From: Ampullaceana balthica
Lineage: Eukaryota; Mollusca; Gastropoda; Lymnaeidae
Reading direction: 5' to 3'
NCBI GenBank assembly: GCA_944989445.1
Contig: CALYLW010001399.1
Location: 1-64,000 of the forward strand
DNA: 64,000 nt
Shown here: one piece after another, positions 41,846 through 53,189 of the stretch
How positions within the stretch are numbered: position 1 is the first letter of the stretch
How the letters are laid out: each line of letters opens with the position of its first letter
The notes under the pieces: model-generated
Database searches by the model: none
What the model was told of the DNA's origin: nothing
Seen by the model: only the letters and a program-made list of their open reading frames with translations
Translations under genes and position numbers: made by a program

Positions 41846-44800
41846 ATGTTGCTTTTGGGGATCTTCAGTTTAGCAGGGCTGCTTGCCACTGCTTTGAGTC
41901 GGTATGATCCAAACTGGAATTCGCTTGATGCTCGGCCTTTACCAGGTAATTTTTAATGAAATGTAGTATTAGTATTTAGTATTAGTCTAGTAACTAGTAG
42001 TTTTAGTTGTATTGTCAATTGTAGTGTATTACTACTGTGTCTGTAGACACTGTAGTAAAAGCGTTATATTATATATTTTAATCGATTAAAATTAATTTGA
42101 TCTATTAAAATTTGATTAAAATTTAAGAAAATATATCAAAAAATTTTTTTTTCAATTTATTAATAATTTATATTTTTTGTTACTTACATACATTACATAT
42201 GCCCTCATATTATAATTATTTTTTTAGATGTGCATACGTAAACAGAAAGGTTTTTCTTCCTTATTTCTTGCATAGGGGCTGTCCATAAAGTATGTCACGC
42301 TATTTTTGACCATTTTTAACTCCCCCCCCCCTCCCCCCTGTCACAAATTGTCACACATCTCAGACCTCCCCCTCTAAAGTACGTCACACTTTCGACCAAA
42401 AATGTTGTTCTTTATTAACACAATAATCAAAATTTAATATAAAACAGTGTGACGTCACATATGGCTGGATCTCCCCCCTGTCACAAACTGTCACACTTTC
42501 TTACACCCCTCCCCCCCCCTCTGGAGCGTGACGTTCTTTATGGACGCCCCCATAGCAGAATGAATTTGCCGTGTTAATTTTTTTTTCACAAAATTTGGGA
42601 GCCATAGAATTACCACAACCTAAGCGATTTCGCAAAATAATGAATCGCGACTTAACAGGATCTATATATGCGTCATGAAAATATAATTAACCAAAATTAA
42701 TCCATTATATGATTAAATTTTTCCAGATTATTTGAACAAAAAAATTTTTGAACATTAACAGTCCTAGTAAAAATGATAAATAATAGTTTGTCTTAATGTT
42801 TGGCTTTTTTTTTAAATTTCTCTTTTACTTAGCTTGGTATGATGAAGGGAAGATTGGAATTTTTATCCATTGGGGAGTCTTCTCTGTACCTGCTTTTGGA
42901 AGTGAATGGTTTTGGTGGCAATGGCAGGGAGCCAAGGTTCCAGCTTATATCCAATATATGCAAGAAAATTATAGGCCAGACTTCACATATGCTGACTTTG
43001 CTCCTAAGTTTCAAGCTGAATTTTATGACCCAGCACAGTGGGCTGACATTTTTCAATCCTCAGGAGCAAAGTAATTATTAATTAATTGAAACAAATAGCT
43101 TTCCAGTACTATTTAATATTTCTTAACATCATTCTCTCTCTAATTTCTTCCTCACTGAATTTTATTTCAAAGCTAATATTTTATTAAAAATTTTTTATAA
43201 CAATCAATTATTTGTACATTTTAAAGTTTAGGTACAATATCATTGAATTTATATATATATATATATCTTAAATATATATAAATTATAAAAAAGTTAAGAT
43301 TTTTTATTTTATTTTGATAATTAATTTTTTTTAAAATTTGAATTCAACTTTTATTATAACTCTCGCAGTTATGCCTTATTACCTTAACAGTTAGAAGATT
43401 CTTTTTGCAACGTTTTAATTATTTTGTTTCCCCCATCACAGCTATGTAGTCTTGGTATCAAAGCACCATGAAGGGTTCACAAACTGGCCTTCAAAGTATT
43501 CATGGAACTGGAATGCAGGAGATGTTGGACCTAAGCGGGATCTTGTAGGTATGTTTAGTTAAATGCAGAGGCAGGTGAATGAAGATGCTCAATTATGGTA
43601 ATCGATTTCTTAAAATATTAAAATGATAAGATAATTTATTACAAAGAAATTAGTATACAAATTAACTCTTCCTTTTGGCATAAGATCAATTAAGAGTGAA
43701 CCAATTATAATTTTTCACCATGATAAAAATGTATGTCCAAAGAATTGTGCATTAATGATGAAATTGATAGATATATTAATCTTTCATTATCTAGCACTAA
43801 AAGATAATTTGTTTTGGTAATAGATGTTTTATTTCCATTTAACTGTTTCTTTTAAACTAATTATATTAAACAGACGTGAATTGTTCTGAAAGTTCTTCTT
43901 CAATGACTATAATTGTTTTATTTCATCTAACTATTCCATTCTGGGATGTAGGTGATCTGGCTAATGCCATCCGCAGTAAAACAAACTTGAAGTTTGGTGT
44001 TTACCACTCCATGTTTGAGTGGTTCCATCCTCTGTTTCTGCAAGACCAGGCCAATGATTACAGCACACAGGATTTTGTCAGAGTATGTATTGATTTACAC
44101 AAGCTTAGAGTCTAAGCTCTAATTATGTCTTTTTATATTTTGACTTTTGTTTGTTAGTAAAGAAATTATAAATTATAAGATTATTTCGCATCTCGTTTTT
44201 TTTTCTTCAAATTCACATGGATATAATGAAATTAAATAATTATTTTACGCTGTTTAAACAGAGATGTTAACTTCTTTGAAATATACACGGACATTAGGGG
44301 CCGTCCATAAAGTATGTCACGCTATTTTTGACCATTTTTAACCCACCCCCCCCCCTTGTCACAAATCTCGGACCCCCCCTCCCCTAAAGTACGTCACACT
44401 TTTGAACAAAAATGTTTTTTATTAACAAAATAATTAAAATTTAATACAAAACAGCCTGACGTCACACATGGCCGGACCCCCTCCCCTCCCCCTGTCACAC
44501 TTTCTTACACCCCCCCCCTTCTGGAGCGTGACTTACTTTATGGACGGCCCCTTATGACTTTCTCCAACATCATTGCAGTTGACCAGTATTAAAAAATATT
44601 ATAGTCATCTTTTCTTTCTAATAGTTTAGATTGAGTTAACATTTCTAATTTTAAAAATGTTCTTCATCTTCCATCAGACCAAAACAATGCCCGAGCTCTA
44701 CGAATTGGTTAACACGTACAAACCAGATCTTGTGTGGTCTGATGGTGAATGGATGGCACCTGATGTTTACTGGAACTCAACTGAATTTATTGCTTGGCTT

Positions 44801-47506
44801 TACAATGACAGGTTAGTCTCAGGTTTGTTTTTGTTAAGGATATTTTAACCAAAGACAAACATTTTTTTAAAATTTTTTTTTACATTTTGATTTGCTTTTG
44901 AAATAAGTCAAATAAAAACATAATAAAGCTATTTATTAAGGGATATATTTACCATTTTTTTATTATATGCCTTCCAAACTATTATTTCTTATTTTATTAC
45001 AATATAATTCAACTATATACAACTATAAGCTATAAATTAATTCCTAATTTCAGCCCTGTTAAAGACACAGTTGTGGTCAATGACCGGTGGGGCAATAACA
45101 CCAGATGTGCTCATGGAGGATTCTGGGACTGTTCAGATCACTACACACCAGGCAAGTTGTTTCTAACACAAGCATTACATGCACATAGCTTCAATTAGTT
45201 TGTGCAGAAAATATCGTGCTGGTAAAATTATACTTTATAATACCAGGTGTAGAAAAAAAAACAACTTGCTTCTACCAAACTTTATTTTGTATACTTCAAT
45301 AGGTAAATTGGTACCTCACAAGTGGGAAAATTGCATGACCATTGACAAGTATTCCTGGGGATATCGTGCCAACGCTCGTCTGTCAGACATCCACACTATT
45401 GAAGAGCTGTTGCAACAGTTGATTACAACTGTCAGGTATGCCTCCACGGTTTCTTTGTTTTCCCAACTATTACTCACATTCATCCTGACCCCTTCTTGGT
45501 GAGACTAACTAAATACATCTTGATCTTTTCTATTCTCAGTCGGCCGCTTACATTCTCACTGGGATCCATTCAGGGTTATTTCTTTAGTCTGCTCTGTTGC
45601 AGCCCTCCCAATTTTTCTCCGTGTATTGTGCAGCACTTAACTCAATAGCTCCTGAAGGGCTACTTCCGAATCTATTTTATATTCCGGACAAAAGGGAAGC
45701 AACTTCGTTAAGCTTTTGATTCCATTAGAGAAATGCTTTTATTTTCTAAAGATATTCGTTTATCTTAAAAAATAAAATGTTTAATGCATCAAGAAATGAA
45801 TTAAGTTTAATAATAATATAACATGCACTGTGAAATAATGAGGATTGAAGTCCGATAGCGCGATTTTCGGCACCTCGGGTGAATACATACGCCATATAGA
45901 CGCGTCAAACTAATTCACACATGGATCGAAAGTGAAAGAAGATAAAAACATCCGGTAATTTTTATTGAAATCTCGTAGAATCACACAATAGCCGGAAGTC
46001 TCGAGGAAAGCGAGATTTTGTGTATTTTTAAACTAGAAAATACGATAGTGCGTCGCTAGGCGAACAGACGCATTTGGGCGCATCCGTACGGACCCCTATA
46101 AGGGCGCATTTAGTCGCATCAGGAGCTAATGAGTTAATATATATATATAAAGCCCCTTCAAATGTATTTCCCTTTCCCCACCACTTTCCCAACACACACA
46201 CACACACACACCTGCCTCGTACTTTGTCAATATTTGATTTTTTTTCTTCTGAATTTCTGTCAAATCCCGCTTTATAATTATAAATGCTAGATGAAAAAAG
46301 ATGCAAATTTTTTTTTGCCTAAATATAATCTTTCACTGTTAATTTGTTTTTTTAAAAAAGCCTTGGAGGAAATTTACTGATCAACGTTGGACCTACCTCA
46401 TACGGTGAAATTGGCCCCATTTATGAGGAAAGGCTTAGGCAGCTCGGCACCTGGTTGAAAGTCAACGGAGAAGCCATTTATAAGACTAAAGTTTGGACCT
46501 ATCAAAATGATTCTGTTGCACCCAATGTTTGGTAAGACAGTCTTGTCTTTATGTAAATTGGTTCAAATGATGGAGTAAATATTTACAAAAGGCAGACTAA
46601 AACTATTGAACTTATAATTCCTGAATGGGTTTTTTACTCTCTTGATTAAACAACATGATGCATTCTTATTTTCTGCTGCCTGTTTTATATCCACCAAATT
46701 CACAGATAAGTACATCTTGTGATGAATGTTGATGCTATTGGTGTGTGTCCTTTATTGGACCTGGTAGTAACATATTTTTTAAATGGAGCTTCTTACATGA
46801 TAGACAATACCCATCAAAACCACTGTTGTTTCATTGTCCCATCTAGATTTACATAATAAATAGTTTATAATTTTGTTTTGACATGAAGTTAATAGGGCCA
46901 GATGGATGCTTACACTCTGGTACAGATGAATGCATATATTCTGGTACAGATGAATGCATATATTCTGGTACAGTTGAATGCTTATATTCTGGTACAGTTG
47001 AATGCTTATATTCTGGTACAGATGAATGCTTATATTCTGGTACAGTTGAATGCTTATATTCTGGTACAGATGAATGCTTATATTCTGGTACATGTGAATG
47101 CATATATTCTGGTACAGATGAATGCATATGCTCTGGTACAGATGAATGCTCTTACAACTGTCAAAATTTGTATTCTTCCAGGTACACATCAAGCTCCAAT
47201 GGCTCAGCTGTGACTGTGTACGCACTACTCCTCAACTGGCCAGTCAACTCTACCCTTACACTGGGAAGCCCCATTGCTGCGGCTAACACTGTGGTGTCAT
47301 TGGTGGGGTATCCTGGCCAGCTGAGCTACAAGCCGGTCTCCGGGGGCGGTATCGTTGTCAGTATTCCTCCCATTGATCCGAACCAGATGCCCTGTGAGTG
47401 GGCCTGGGCCCTACGACTGGAGGGACTTCAGAATCAGGATCCTGTTCTGGACTGGAACATGTTAAGTCGTAATGTTCAGTCCATTTCAATGAAGAAAAAT
47501 TTTTGA
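41846..47506 (+). CDS. FUCA1: Alpha-L-fucosidase, lysosomal (nine exons)
   Basis: A GH29 enzyme that removes terminal alpha-L-fucose from glycoproteins and glycolipids in lysosomes. Exons: 41846-41945, 42833-43070, 43442-43548, 43952-44082, 44678-44811, 45054-45151, 45303-45435, 46361-46531, 47182-47506. They join in frame to 478 codons, close to the usual 460-480. Residues 1-18 are a signal peptide ([18 protein letters not shown]). GH29 blocks: [36 protein letters not shown] with the nucleophile Asp at about 214, NDRWGN and [11 protein letters not shown]. The C-terminal beta domain is the last exon. N-glycosylation motifs include YWNST and YNDSP. All introns are GT-AG except intron 6, which has a GCAAGT donor. 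Introns 1 and 4 hold MITEs and intron 8 a minisatellite. Splice joins were read by eye. Confidence 0.95.
42275..42551. mobile_element. Harbinger-like MITE in fucosidase intron 1
   Basis: Ends GGGGCTGTCCATAAAG and CTTTATGGACGCCCCC. ATA on both sides (42272-42274, 42552-42554). 277 bp, C-rich near both ends. Same orientation and interior as 44297-44551. Confidence 0.85.
44297..44551. mobile_element. Harbinger-like MITE in fucosidase intron 4
   Basis: Ends GGGGCCGTCCATAAAG and CTTTATGGACGGCCCC. TTA on both sides (44294-44296, 44552-44554). 255 bp. The 3-bp A/T target duplication is the Harbinger signature. Confidence 0.85.
45436..46360. other. Fucosidase intron 7
   Basis: No exon. Contains a GC-richer stretch (45850-46130) with words such as GGCGCATCCGTACGG that look repetitive but have no second copy in this window, a TA run (46139-46148) and an AC microsatellite (46193-46211). 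The acceptor before exon 8 is weak (TTTTTTTAAAAAAG). Confidence 0.45.
46901..47151 (+). repeat. 24-bp minisatellite in fucosidase intron 8
   Basis: Ten full units of GATGAATGCWTATATTCTGG plus TACA, with a partial eleventh, 30 bp before exon 9. The unit is a multiple of three and contains no stop in at least two plus-strand frames. In the exon 9 frame it reads as an octapeptide repeat of the form (D/V)EC(I/L)YSGT. From the ATG at 46883 the frame is continuous through the acceptor into exon 9. Confidence 0.9.
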
Positions 47507-48309
47507 TATAATAAAACATCTAGTAGAAAAAGGCAAACAAAAATTACAAATTATTTAGCTGGTAATAAGCTGGATCTAATTTATTTTAATTCATCCTGAC
47601 ATGACATCAATTTTTAATTATTTAAAACTAACATTTGAATGTGAAAGATAAAACTTGATTGTATTTCATCCCATTTTAAAATATTTTTATTATGTGCTTG
47701 AGATTTGGTACTTTATGTAACTAAACAAAATTCTGATAAAAAGTGTATATTTTGATAAACTGCCAAAGTTTTAATTGTAATAATCTTTTATAATTTTAGA
47801 CTTTACACTTTTATTGTCACATTTGTATGCAGTGTCATAAAATTTCAATTTTTCTAATGACATTAATTTCTGTATTTTATGTGAAAGTGAAATCCACAAA
47901 ATCTTCTTTCATGACCTATATGTATACACATAGTTTGATATCTCAATTTGTATTTTTTTCCATTTCACTGCTTTGTAAAGAACATGTATATGCAATAATT
48001 TGTATATTTTTAAGTATTCTCTGTGGGGGGAAGGAGGGTATTAAACTTTTACATTCCATTGAGCAGAGTTAATCCTTTGTGAATGATACATCTGTAAGTT
48101 AAAATTGCTACCATGTATATTTACCTTATAGAACAATTCCTCACTTACCGGCTTGCTCTGTATTCTTTGTCTTCTGAAGTGGAATGTCAGAATTATATCA
48201 TTGTTTTCATGTAACTTAAGCTGAATGTGTTTCGTTTTTCTAAATTCAATAAAAGATTTGAACATTTTTAAATGAACTTTTAATTTATTTCTGTTATGAT
48301 CAGTGGTGA
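47507..48309 (+). other. Fucosidase 3' untranslated region and flank
   Basis: AATAAA occurs right after the stop (about 47509) and again at 48247. The second would give a 3' UTR of about 750 bp. No other gene. Confidence 0.5.
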
Positions 48310-48317
48310 CTTGTTAG

Positions 48318-48491
48318 CAATGTTCCCTCTAAGGTTCGTTGGTCCATGTGCAAAGTAAAAAAATGTTTGTGTGCAAAGTTGCACAGCATCCATTTTTTGT
48401 GCAATATTTCACAAAATTGCCTACGCTGTAATACAATACTGCTGCACAGCGTCAGTCAGATTTCTGCGCGCGCAGCTTAAAGGGAACATTG
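48318..48491. mobile_element. hAT-type MITE (CAATGTTCCCTYTAAGG ends), complete
   Basis: Ends CAATGTTCCCTCTAAGG and CTTAAAGGGAACATTG. Flanks CTTGTTAG (48310-48317) and CTTGTTAC (48492-48499) match 7 of 8. The interior is GC-rich (GCACAGCGTC...GCGCGCGCAG). Related pieces are at 29130, 56207 and 61600. It inserted into a tandem repeat unit, so part of the flank match may predate it. Confidence 0.75.
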
Positions 48492-48499
48492 CTTGTTAC

Positions 48500-48655
48500 A
48501 TGTAATACTGTTTTAGGCTTAATGTCAATGGTGACTTGTTATCACTGTTTTAGGCTAATGTCAGTGGTGACTTGTTATTACTGTTTTAGGCTAAAGTCAG
48601 TGGTGACTTGTTATTACTGTTACAGGTTTAAGTTAGAGGTGACTTGTTATATCAT
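48500..48655 (+). repeat. Short tandem array
   Basis: Three to four units of about 46 bp built on TGTTTTAGGCTAATGTCAGTGGTGACTTGTTAT (unit shown in two parts: TGTTTTAGGCTAATG and GTGGTGACTTGTTAT). A further partial unit lies left of the MITE at 48300-48317. Confidence 0.75.
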
Positions 48656-50054
48656 TAGTGAGTATTTATGCTCTTCATAGTTATATTTAAATGTGAGATG
48701 GTGATGAAAAGGTAAACTTTTACAAGCAATTGCCTTACAGTCAGTGGCCTGTAGTATGTAGAGATTATGAAGTTGAATTGCAGTCAGTCTACTTCACAAT
48801 AGCTACTTATCATGGCTTACCTTACAACTGATTGGCCACATAAATTTAATCCACGATTTGAGTTTGTTTAGTCAGCTGTTATTTTTAAATAATAAAATAA
48901 CTAAATTCAAAATGTTATGTTATGCTGCTCTCATGGGCGTCGCTAGGAATTTTTCCAGGGGGGGGGGCAAAAAAACACTTTTTTTTATTTTAACTGACAA
49001 TGCCATACAGGTACAATTTTCAATTAAATTCAAGTTCAGTATAAAATAAGGGTCGAAAAAAGCCTTAGAAATTAATAAGACTTACAAAATTAGTGCTCTA
49101 ATAGCTAAAATACAACATTTATTAATGCATTTAATAAATTAAAAACTTAAGTTCTCACGAGAAAATTGAATTTTGCTGTGAAATAATATACGTGTAGAAA
49201 CTGCAGGATTACCAAGGATGGATATCAGAAATATTTTTACAGGCTAAAAAAAATCGAAAAGTAGACCAATCGCGGGATTCCGAAATGCCGTTATTAGAAG
49301 ATTTTGGGGCGTCTGCAGCATCTGACTTATCATTGGCATTGAGGACAACAGTACACGTTCAACAGCCAGACACAACTGAAGCAACTGTTCCTAATTTGAT
49401 TGTCGCTGACACTTATTCATTTCCTAAATTGGATATTGGAAGGTATGTCTGGACATACGACCTTTCAAATAAGTTGAAATTGCAGCTGATTCGTGATTGT
49501 TGGACCCTTGATAAAAATTATGATTTTAGAGCTGACAGTGAGGGAAACAGAGTTTTTAGTTTTTAGATATGCATGGTTATCAGACTATTCACCGTGGCTT
49601 GTATACTCGCAAATGTTAATAGGTGCCTTTTGCAAATATTGCGTGTTGTTTCTGCAAAAATTAATTCTATGAGTTCAGTGGGTATTTGTCATCAAACCAT
49701 GTACAAAATATAAAGATTTCAACGAAGATCCACGTAGCAACCTGCAAAGCACATTATGGCACAAAGGCTCTCATGAAGATGCAAGCAATTTTATTTGCTT
49801 TATTGGAAGCCAAAGCAGTTTCTATAGATGAGCAGATGGACTCATCATTTAGAAGACAAAATTCAAGAAAATCGCAACAAACTGGGTCCCATCATTTCTA
49901 CAATCCTATTTTGCTGCATGCATGTTTTAGCACTTCGTGGAACAGAATCAAATTCTTGTAATTTGTATGAACTGTTAGAGTTTCGTCTCGTGTTGAATCT
50001 GGAGATGAAGTTCTTGGTAATCGTTTGTCAATTGGTTCTTGTAGTGCTGAGTAT

Positions 50055-50480
50055 GGTTCACCGACAAAACGGCCCCGACAAAACGGCCCCGACAATTGGG
50101 CTCCGACATAACAGCCCCGACAAAACGGCGCTGGACTAATAGATGGACTAATAGTAAAATTTACAATCAAATATATTCGTATTTTTACTCACCTATTCAG
50201 TGTCAGGTTTAGCTAACAATAAACAACAATAATAACACCACAAAAGTGAATTTAATAGCCTTTACGCGAGATGGTACCAATAACGGTTGTTTGTTGACAA
50301 GAAACAATATAATAACATCACAAGAAATAATTTTACAATTTTAACACTTTTTTTAAGTGTGAAAAAGTTGACGAAAGCTTAAAATGCAAAAAAAAATAAA
50401 TTTTTGTTAAAAATGTTAACAATTTGTGTGGGGCCGATTTGACCGGGGCCATTATGTCGGGGCCGTTTTGATGGGTAACC
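50055..50480. mobile_element. MITE with 9-bp target duplication and ACGGCCCCGACA repeats
   Basis: Ends GGTTCACCGACAAAACGGCC and, inverted, GGCCGTTTTGATGGGTAACC. Flanks GCTGAGTAT (50046-50054) and GCTGAGTGT (50481-50489) match 8 of 9. Subterminal direct repeats CGACAAAACGGCCC occur several times. A 9-bp duplication suggests a Mutator-like origin. 426 bp, non-coding, nested in the hAT element. Confidence 0.8.
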
Positions 50481-50724
50481 GCTGAGTGTATCTCGGCAAC
50501 TACGCAAAACACTATAGTCGAAATTTGTGGGTCTCTCTTGCGTGAAGACATTGTTCGTGAAGCAAATAATTCAGTTGCATTTTCTATACCTACTTGCCGA
50601 CGAGACAAATGACATTTCAGGCATTGAGCAGATGTCACTTGGTGTTAGATTTGTCAAAGAACAAAATGGGAAAATGATGGTCACGGAAGAATTCATAGGA
50701 TATATTCCAATTGTCATAGATACA

Positions 50725-50945
50725 GTGGTCGAGTGTTAGCGCCACGCTACCGATCGAGGGTTTACTAATTCATGAGCATTTTGATTTCAGATAGGGCGTT
50801 CCCGATCACCCAGCTTCGAGTGGGTCAACGCATAGTTACGGATGTTCTACAATGGCAGTGTAACCCCAGAAGCGTGGATGTCCAAGCTGCATCACTTGCC
50901 AAAATAACTGCTCCAAAATGCAGCATTTGCTGACATTGCAGTTCA
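50725..50945 (+). mobile_element. tRNA-derived SINE copy, degenerate
   Basis: Starts AGTGGTCGAGTGTTAGCGCC, like the A box of the SINE at 40665-40381, and later has AAGCTGCATCACTTGCC, matching the body of that SINE. The B box is degraded. It splits the transposase reading of the host hAT element. Confidence 0.55.
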
Positions 50946-51389
50946 CATAAACAACTGAAATCTTGTTGTGAACGATTTAAATTAATGTGAATGTTGTACG
51001 AAACAAAATAGGAACAATTAAGTCAATTATAGTGTTTTTCCGAGATAGAAATCAGCAAAGAAAACTTATTCTAAATGTTCCTTTGCTATGTGAAACTAGA
51101 TGGTCACATAAATATAAAAGCTTGCGGATTTTTGCTGAAAATGTTACAGAAATTGTTAAACAACTGGAATATTTAGAACAATCAGTAATGTAATCAGTTA
51201 TAGTTGCAGATAAAATTCTTTTTTATGTTTGATAAATGTAAACTGTCTTCCATGTAATAAACTTTCAGGAAATTTAGTTCAGTTTTATTGTAACAACTTA
51301 ATGACATTTTTATGACATTTTTTTCTCAAATGTAGAGGGGGGGGGGAGTGCCCCCCTTACCCCCCTTTCCCTACGCCCATGGCTGCTCT

Positions 51390-52198
51390 ATATTCTACAT
51401 TAAACAAATATTTTACATTAAATAGAAATAACATTATTCAACGCCTTTCTTTAAAGACCTGCTTACAACTATGCGACCATTTATATAACCATTCTTTTTA
51501 GTAAAGGGGGCAGGGTGGTCGAGTTTATTATTTTTTTAATTAATAATATAATAAAATGTTTTGTGAAAGCTGTACATTAGTGACGTGCACAAATCAATCA
51601 TTGTTAAAAATTAAAAACTTAAAGTAACTTTTATGGATCTAATTAAATATATTATGAACAGCATTATTGCACAATTAAATATAGATTCGTTTGTGTAAAT
51701 TTATGAGAGCAAAGATAATCTTTTTTTAAAGTTTAAAATTCATTAATTAAAATGGATAAATACTTTTTTTAATAATTAAAATTGATGCTATAAGTCATAA
51801 TTCAAAGACATTTTTCTTAATGTAATCTCCCTTCAAGTGTATTCTTTTTCCCCTTGAAACTTAAAAAAAATAAATCTTTGTTGCTTCTATTATTTTCATA
51901 CGTTTTCTTAACCTCAGTGTGAGTCTGTGTGATATCATAATTGAAATTGTTACCTGCCAGATTATTTACCCGATATGCTCAATTTGCCAAGACGCGTCTG
52001 TGCCAGTTTTAACTGGTTTATCTCAACGATACATAACTCCTGGGTTCAAGGCTTTATCTCTCTTGTATGGACGACACTTGACATCAAAGTTAAGGGAAAC
52101 TTAATCGTTTAGCATCAAGTTTTTATAAGAGTGATACATTAGCTATTTGTTGTGTTTAATTTAAAATGACGAGTGGGGGTAGTAAAGTTAAACGTTTA
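51390..52198. other. Intergenic stretch
   Basis: AT-rich. 51513-51524 (GGTGGTCGAGTT) resembles a bare SINE A box. 51920-52105 is a more mixed segment with a 61-codon frame and no recognisable product. Confidence 0.35.
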
Positions 52199-52459
52199 GG
52201 GGCCGTCCATAAAGAACATCACGCTCGAGGGGGGGGGAGGGGGTGTAAGAAAGTGTGACATGGAGAGGGGGGTCCGGCTATGTGTGACGTCACGGTGTGT
52301 TATAGTCAATTTTAATTATTTTGTTAATAAAAATAATACTTTTTGTTCGAAAGTGTGATGTACTTTAGGGTGGGGTCGAAGATTTGTGACAAGTAAAATT
52401 TGTGGGGGAAGGGGTTAAAAATGGTAAAAAATAACGTGACGTACTTTATGGACGGACCC
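52199..52459. mobile_element. Harbinger-like MITE
   Basis: Ends GGGGCCGTCCATAAAG and CTTTATGGACGGACCC. TTA on both sides (52196-52198, 52460-52462). Interior in opposite orientation to the two fucosidase-intron copies. Confidence 0.85.
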
Positions 52460-52489
52460 TTATGTAATAGTAAATATGTACCGGGTTGG

Positions 52490-52640
52490 GTGACAATACC
52501 AACCCCCACCCCCATGCCCATACACACCCAATAACAACACTTTTTATTTTTCAAAGACCTTGGTCGATTCAGCGTGTTTTCTTTGGTGCATGGGTCCTTT
52601 GCAAAAGATGCATACTCAAGTACAGGTCTCACCAAAGTAA
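52490..52640 (-). mobile_element. LINE RT C-terminal fragment
   Basis: The minus-strand frame reads LVRPVLEYASF (as MVRPVLEYASF), then DPCTKENTLNRPRSL, close to the block that ends the reverse-transcriptase domain in Jockey/CR1-type LINEs. It is short and isolated. Confidence 0.65.
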
Positions 52641-53189
52641 GGTAGCATTTTAACCGTCATTTTTAAGCTCCAATTATTGAACTTAGTATTTTTAAATATT
52701 TTAACATAATTTTTTCCTGCATATATGCGGACTAAGGCCATTGATGATAATATTTCAATTTCTCTAGGTTACCGACATGCGCTGATATTTTGTACAGAGC
52801 TTAATCTTGCAGTTAATTTTGATAACAGAGATTTTTGGACTTAATCATAAAAATATCAGGTGGTAACCATCAAGGGCTCTATTGTTTTCCCCACACTCTT
52901 CGTTAAAAAAAATATTAGAGGAATAAACAATTGATATTCGGGTAATACTAAATAGAAATGCTAGCCTGGAACTATGGCGGGTTAACGGGAGGGCTGAACG
53001 GGCTGAAGTAAAACAATAAAGAATAAACATTTAACATATCGTTAATTAAGACATCATCTTTTGTCACGATCGCTATGTAGGGAACGAGTGAATTTTGAAT
53101 ATTGCTTTTATAAAAATTAGATTGTTTACTTATCAATTCGTCACCTAAAAAGTGAAAAAATTATAGAAATCGTTTGACAAAAGTTGATC
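52641..53189. other. Intergenic stretch
   Basis: No gene. It may contain the missing 5' part of the hAT pseudogene that follows, but no end or frame can be recognised. Confidence 0.35.

Larger units (their letters stand above)
48932..51381 (+). mobile_element. hAT element with perfect target duplication, transposase decayed
   Basis: Ends CATGGGCGTCGCTAGG and, inverted, CCCTACGCCCATG, each next to a G/C homopolymer block. GCTGCTCT occurs on both sides (48924-48931, 51382-51389). The plus strand carries broken pieces of a TTF/DUF4371 transposase in order: DIGRYVWTYDLSNKLK (about 49430), WLVYSQMLIGAFCKYCVLF (about 49595), LGNRLSIGSCSAEY (about 50015), LADETNDISGIEQMSLGVRF (about 50595) and LLCETRWSHKYKSLRIF (about 51080). 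The catalytic C-terminus is missing, and a MITE (50055-50480) and a SINE (50725-50945) interrupt it. Not functional. Confidence 0.9.

Noticed and set aside
46849..47225. Long open frames on the minus strand over the minisatellite
   Set aside because: These are by-products of a 24-bp repeat without stops in several frames; no support for antisense coding.
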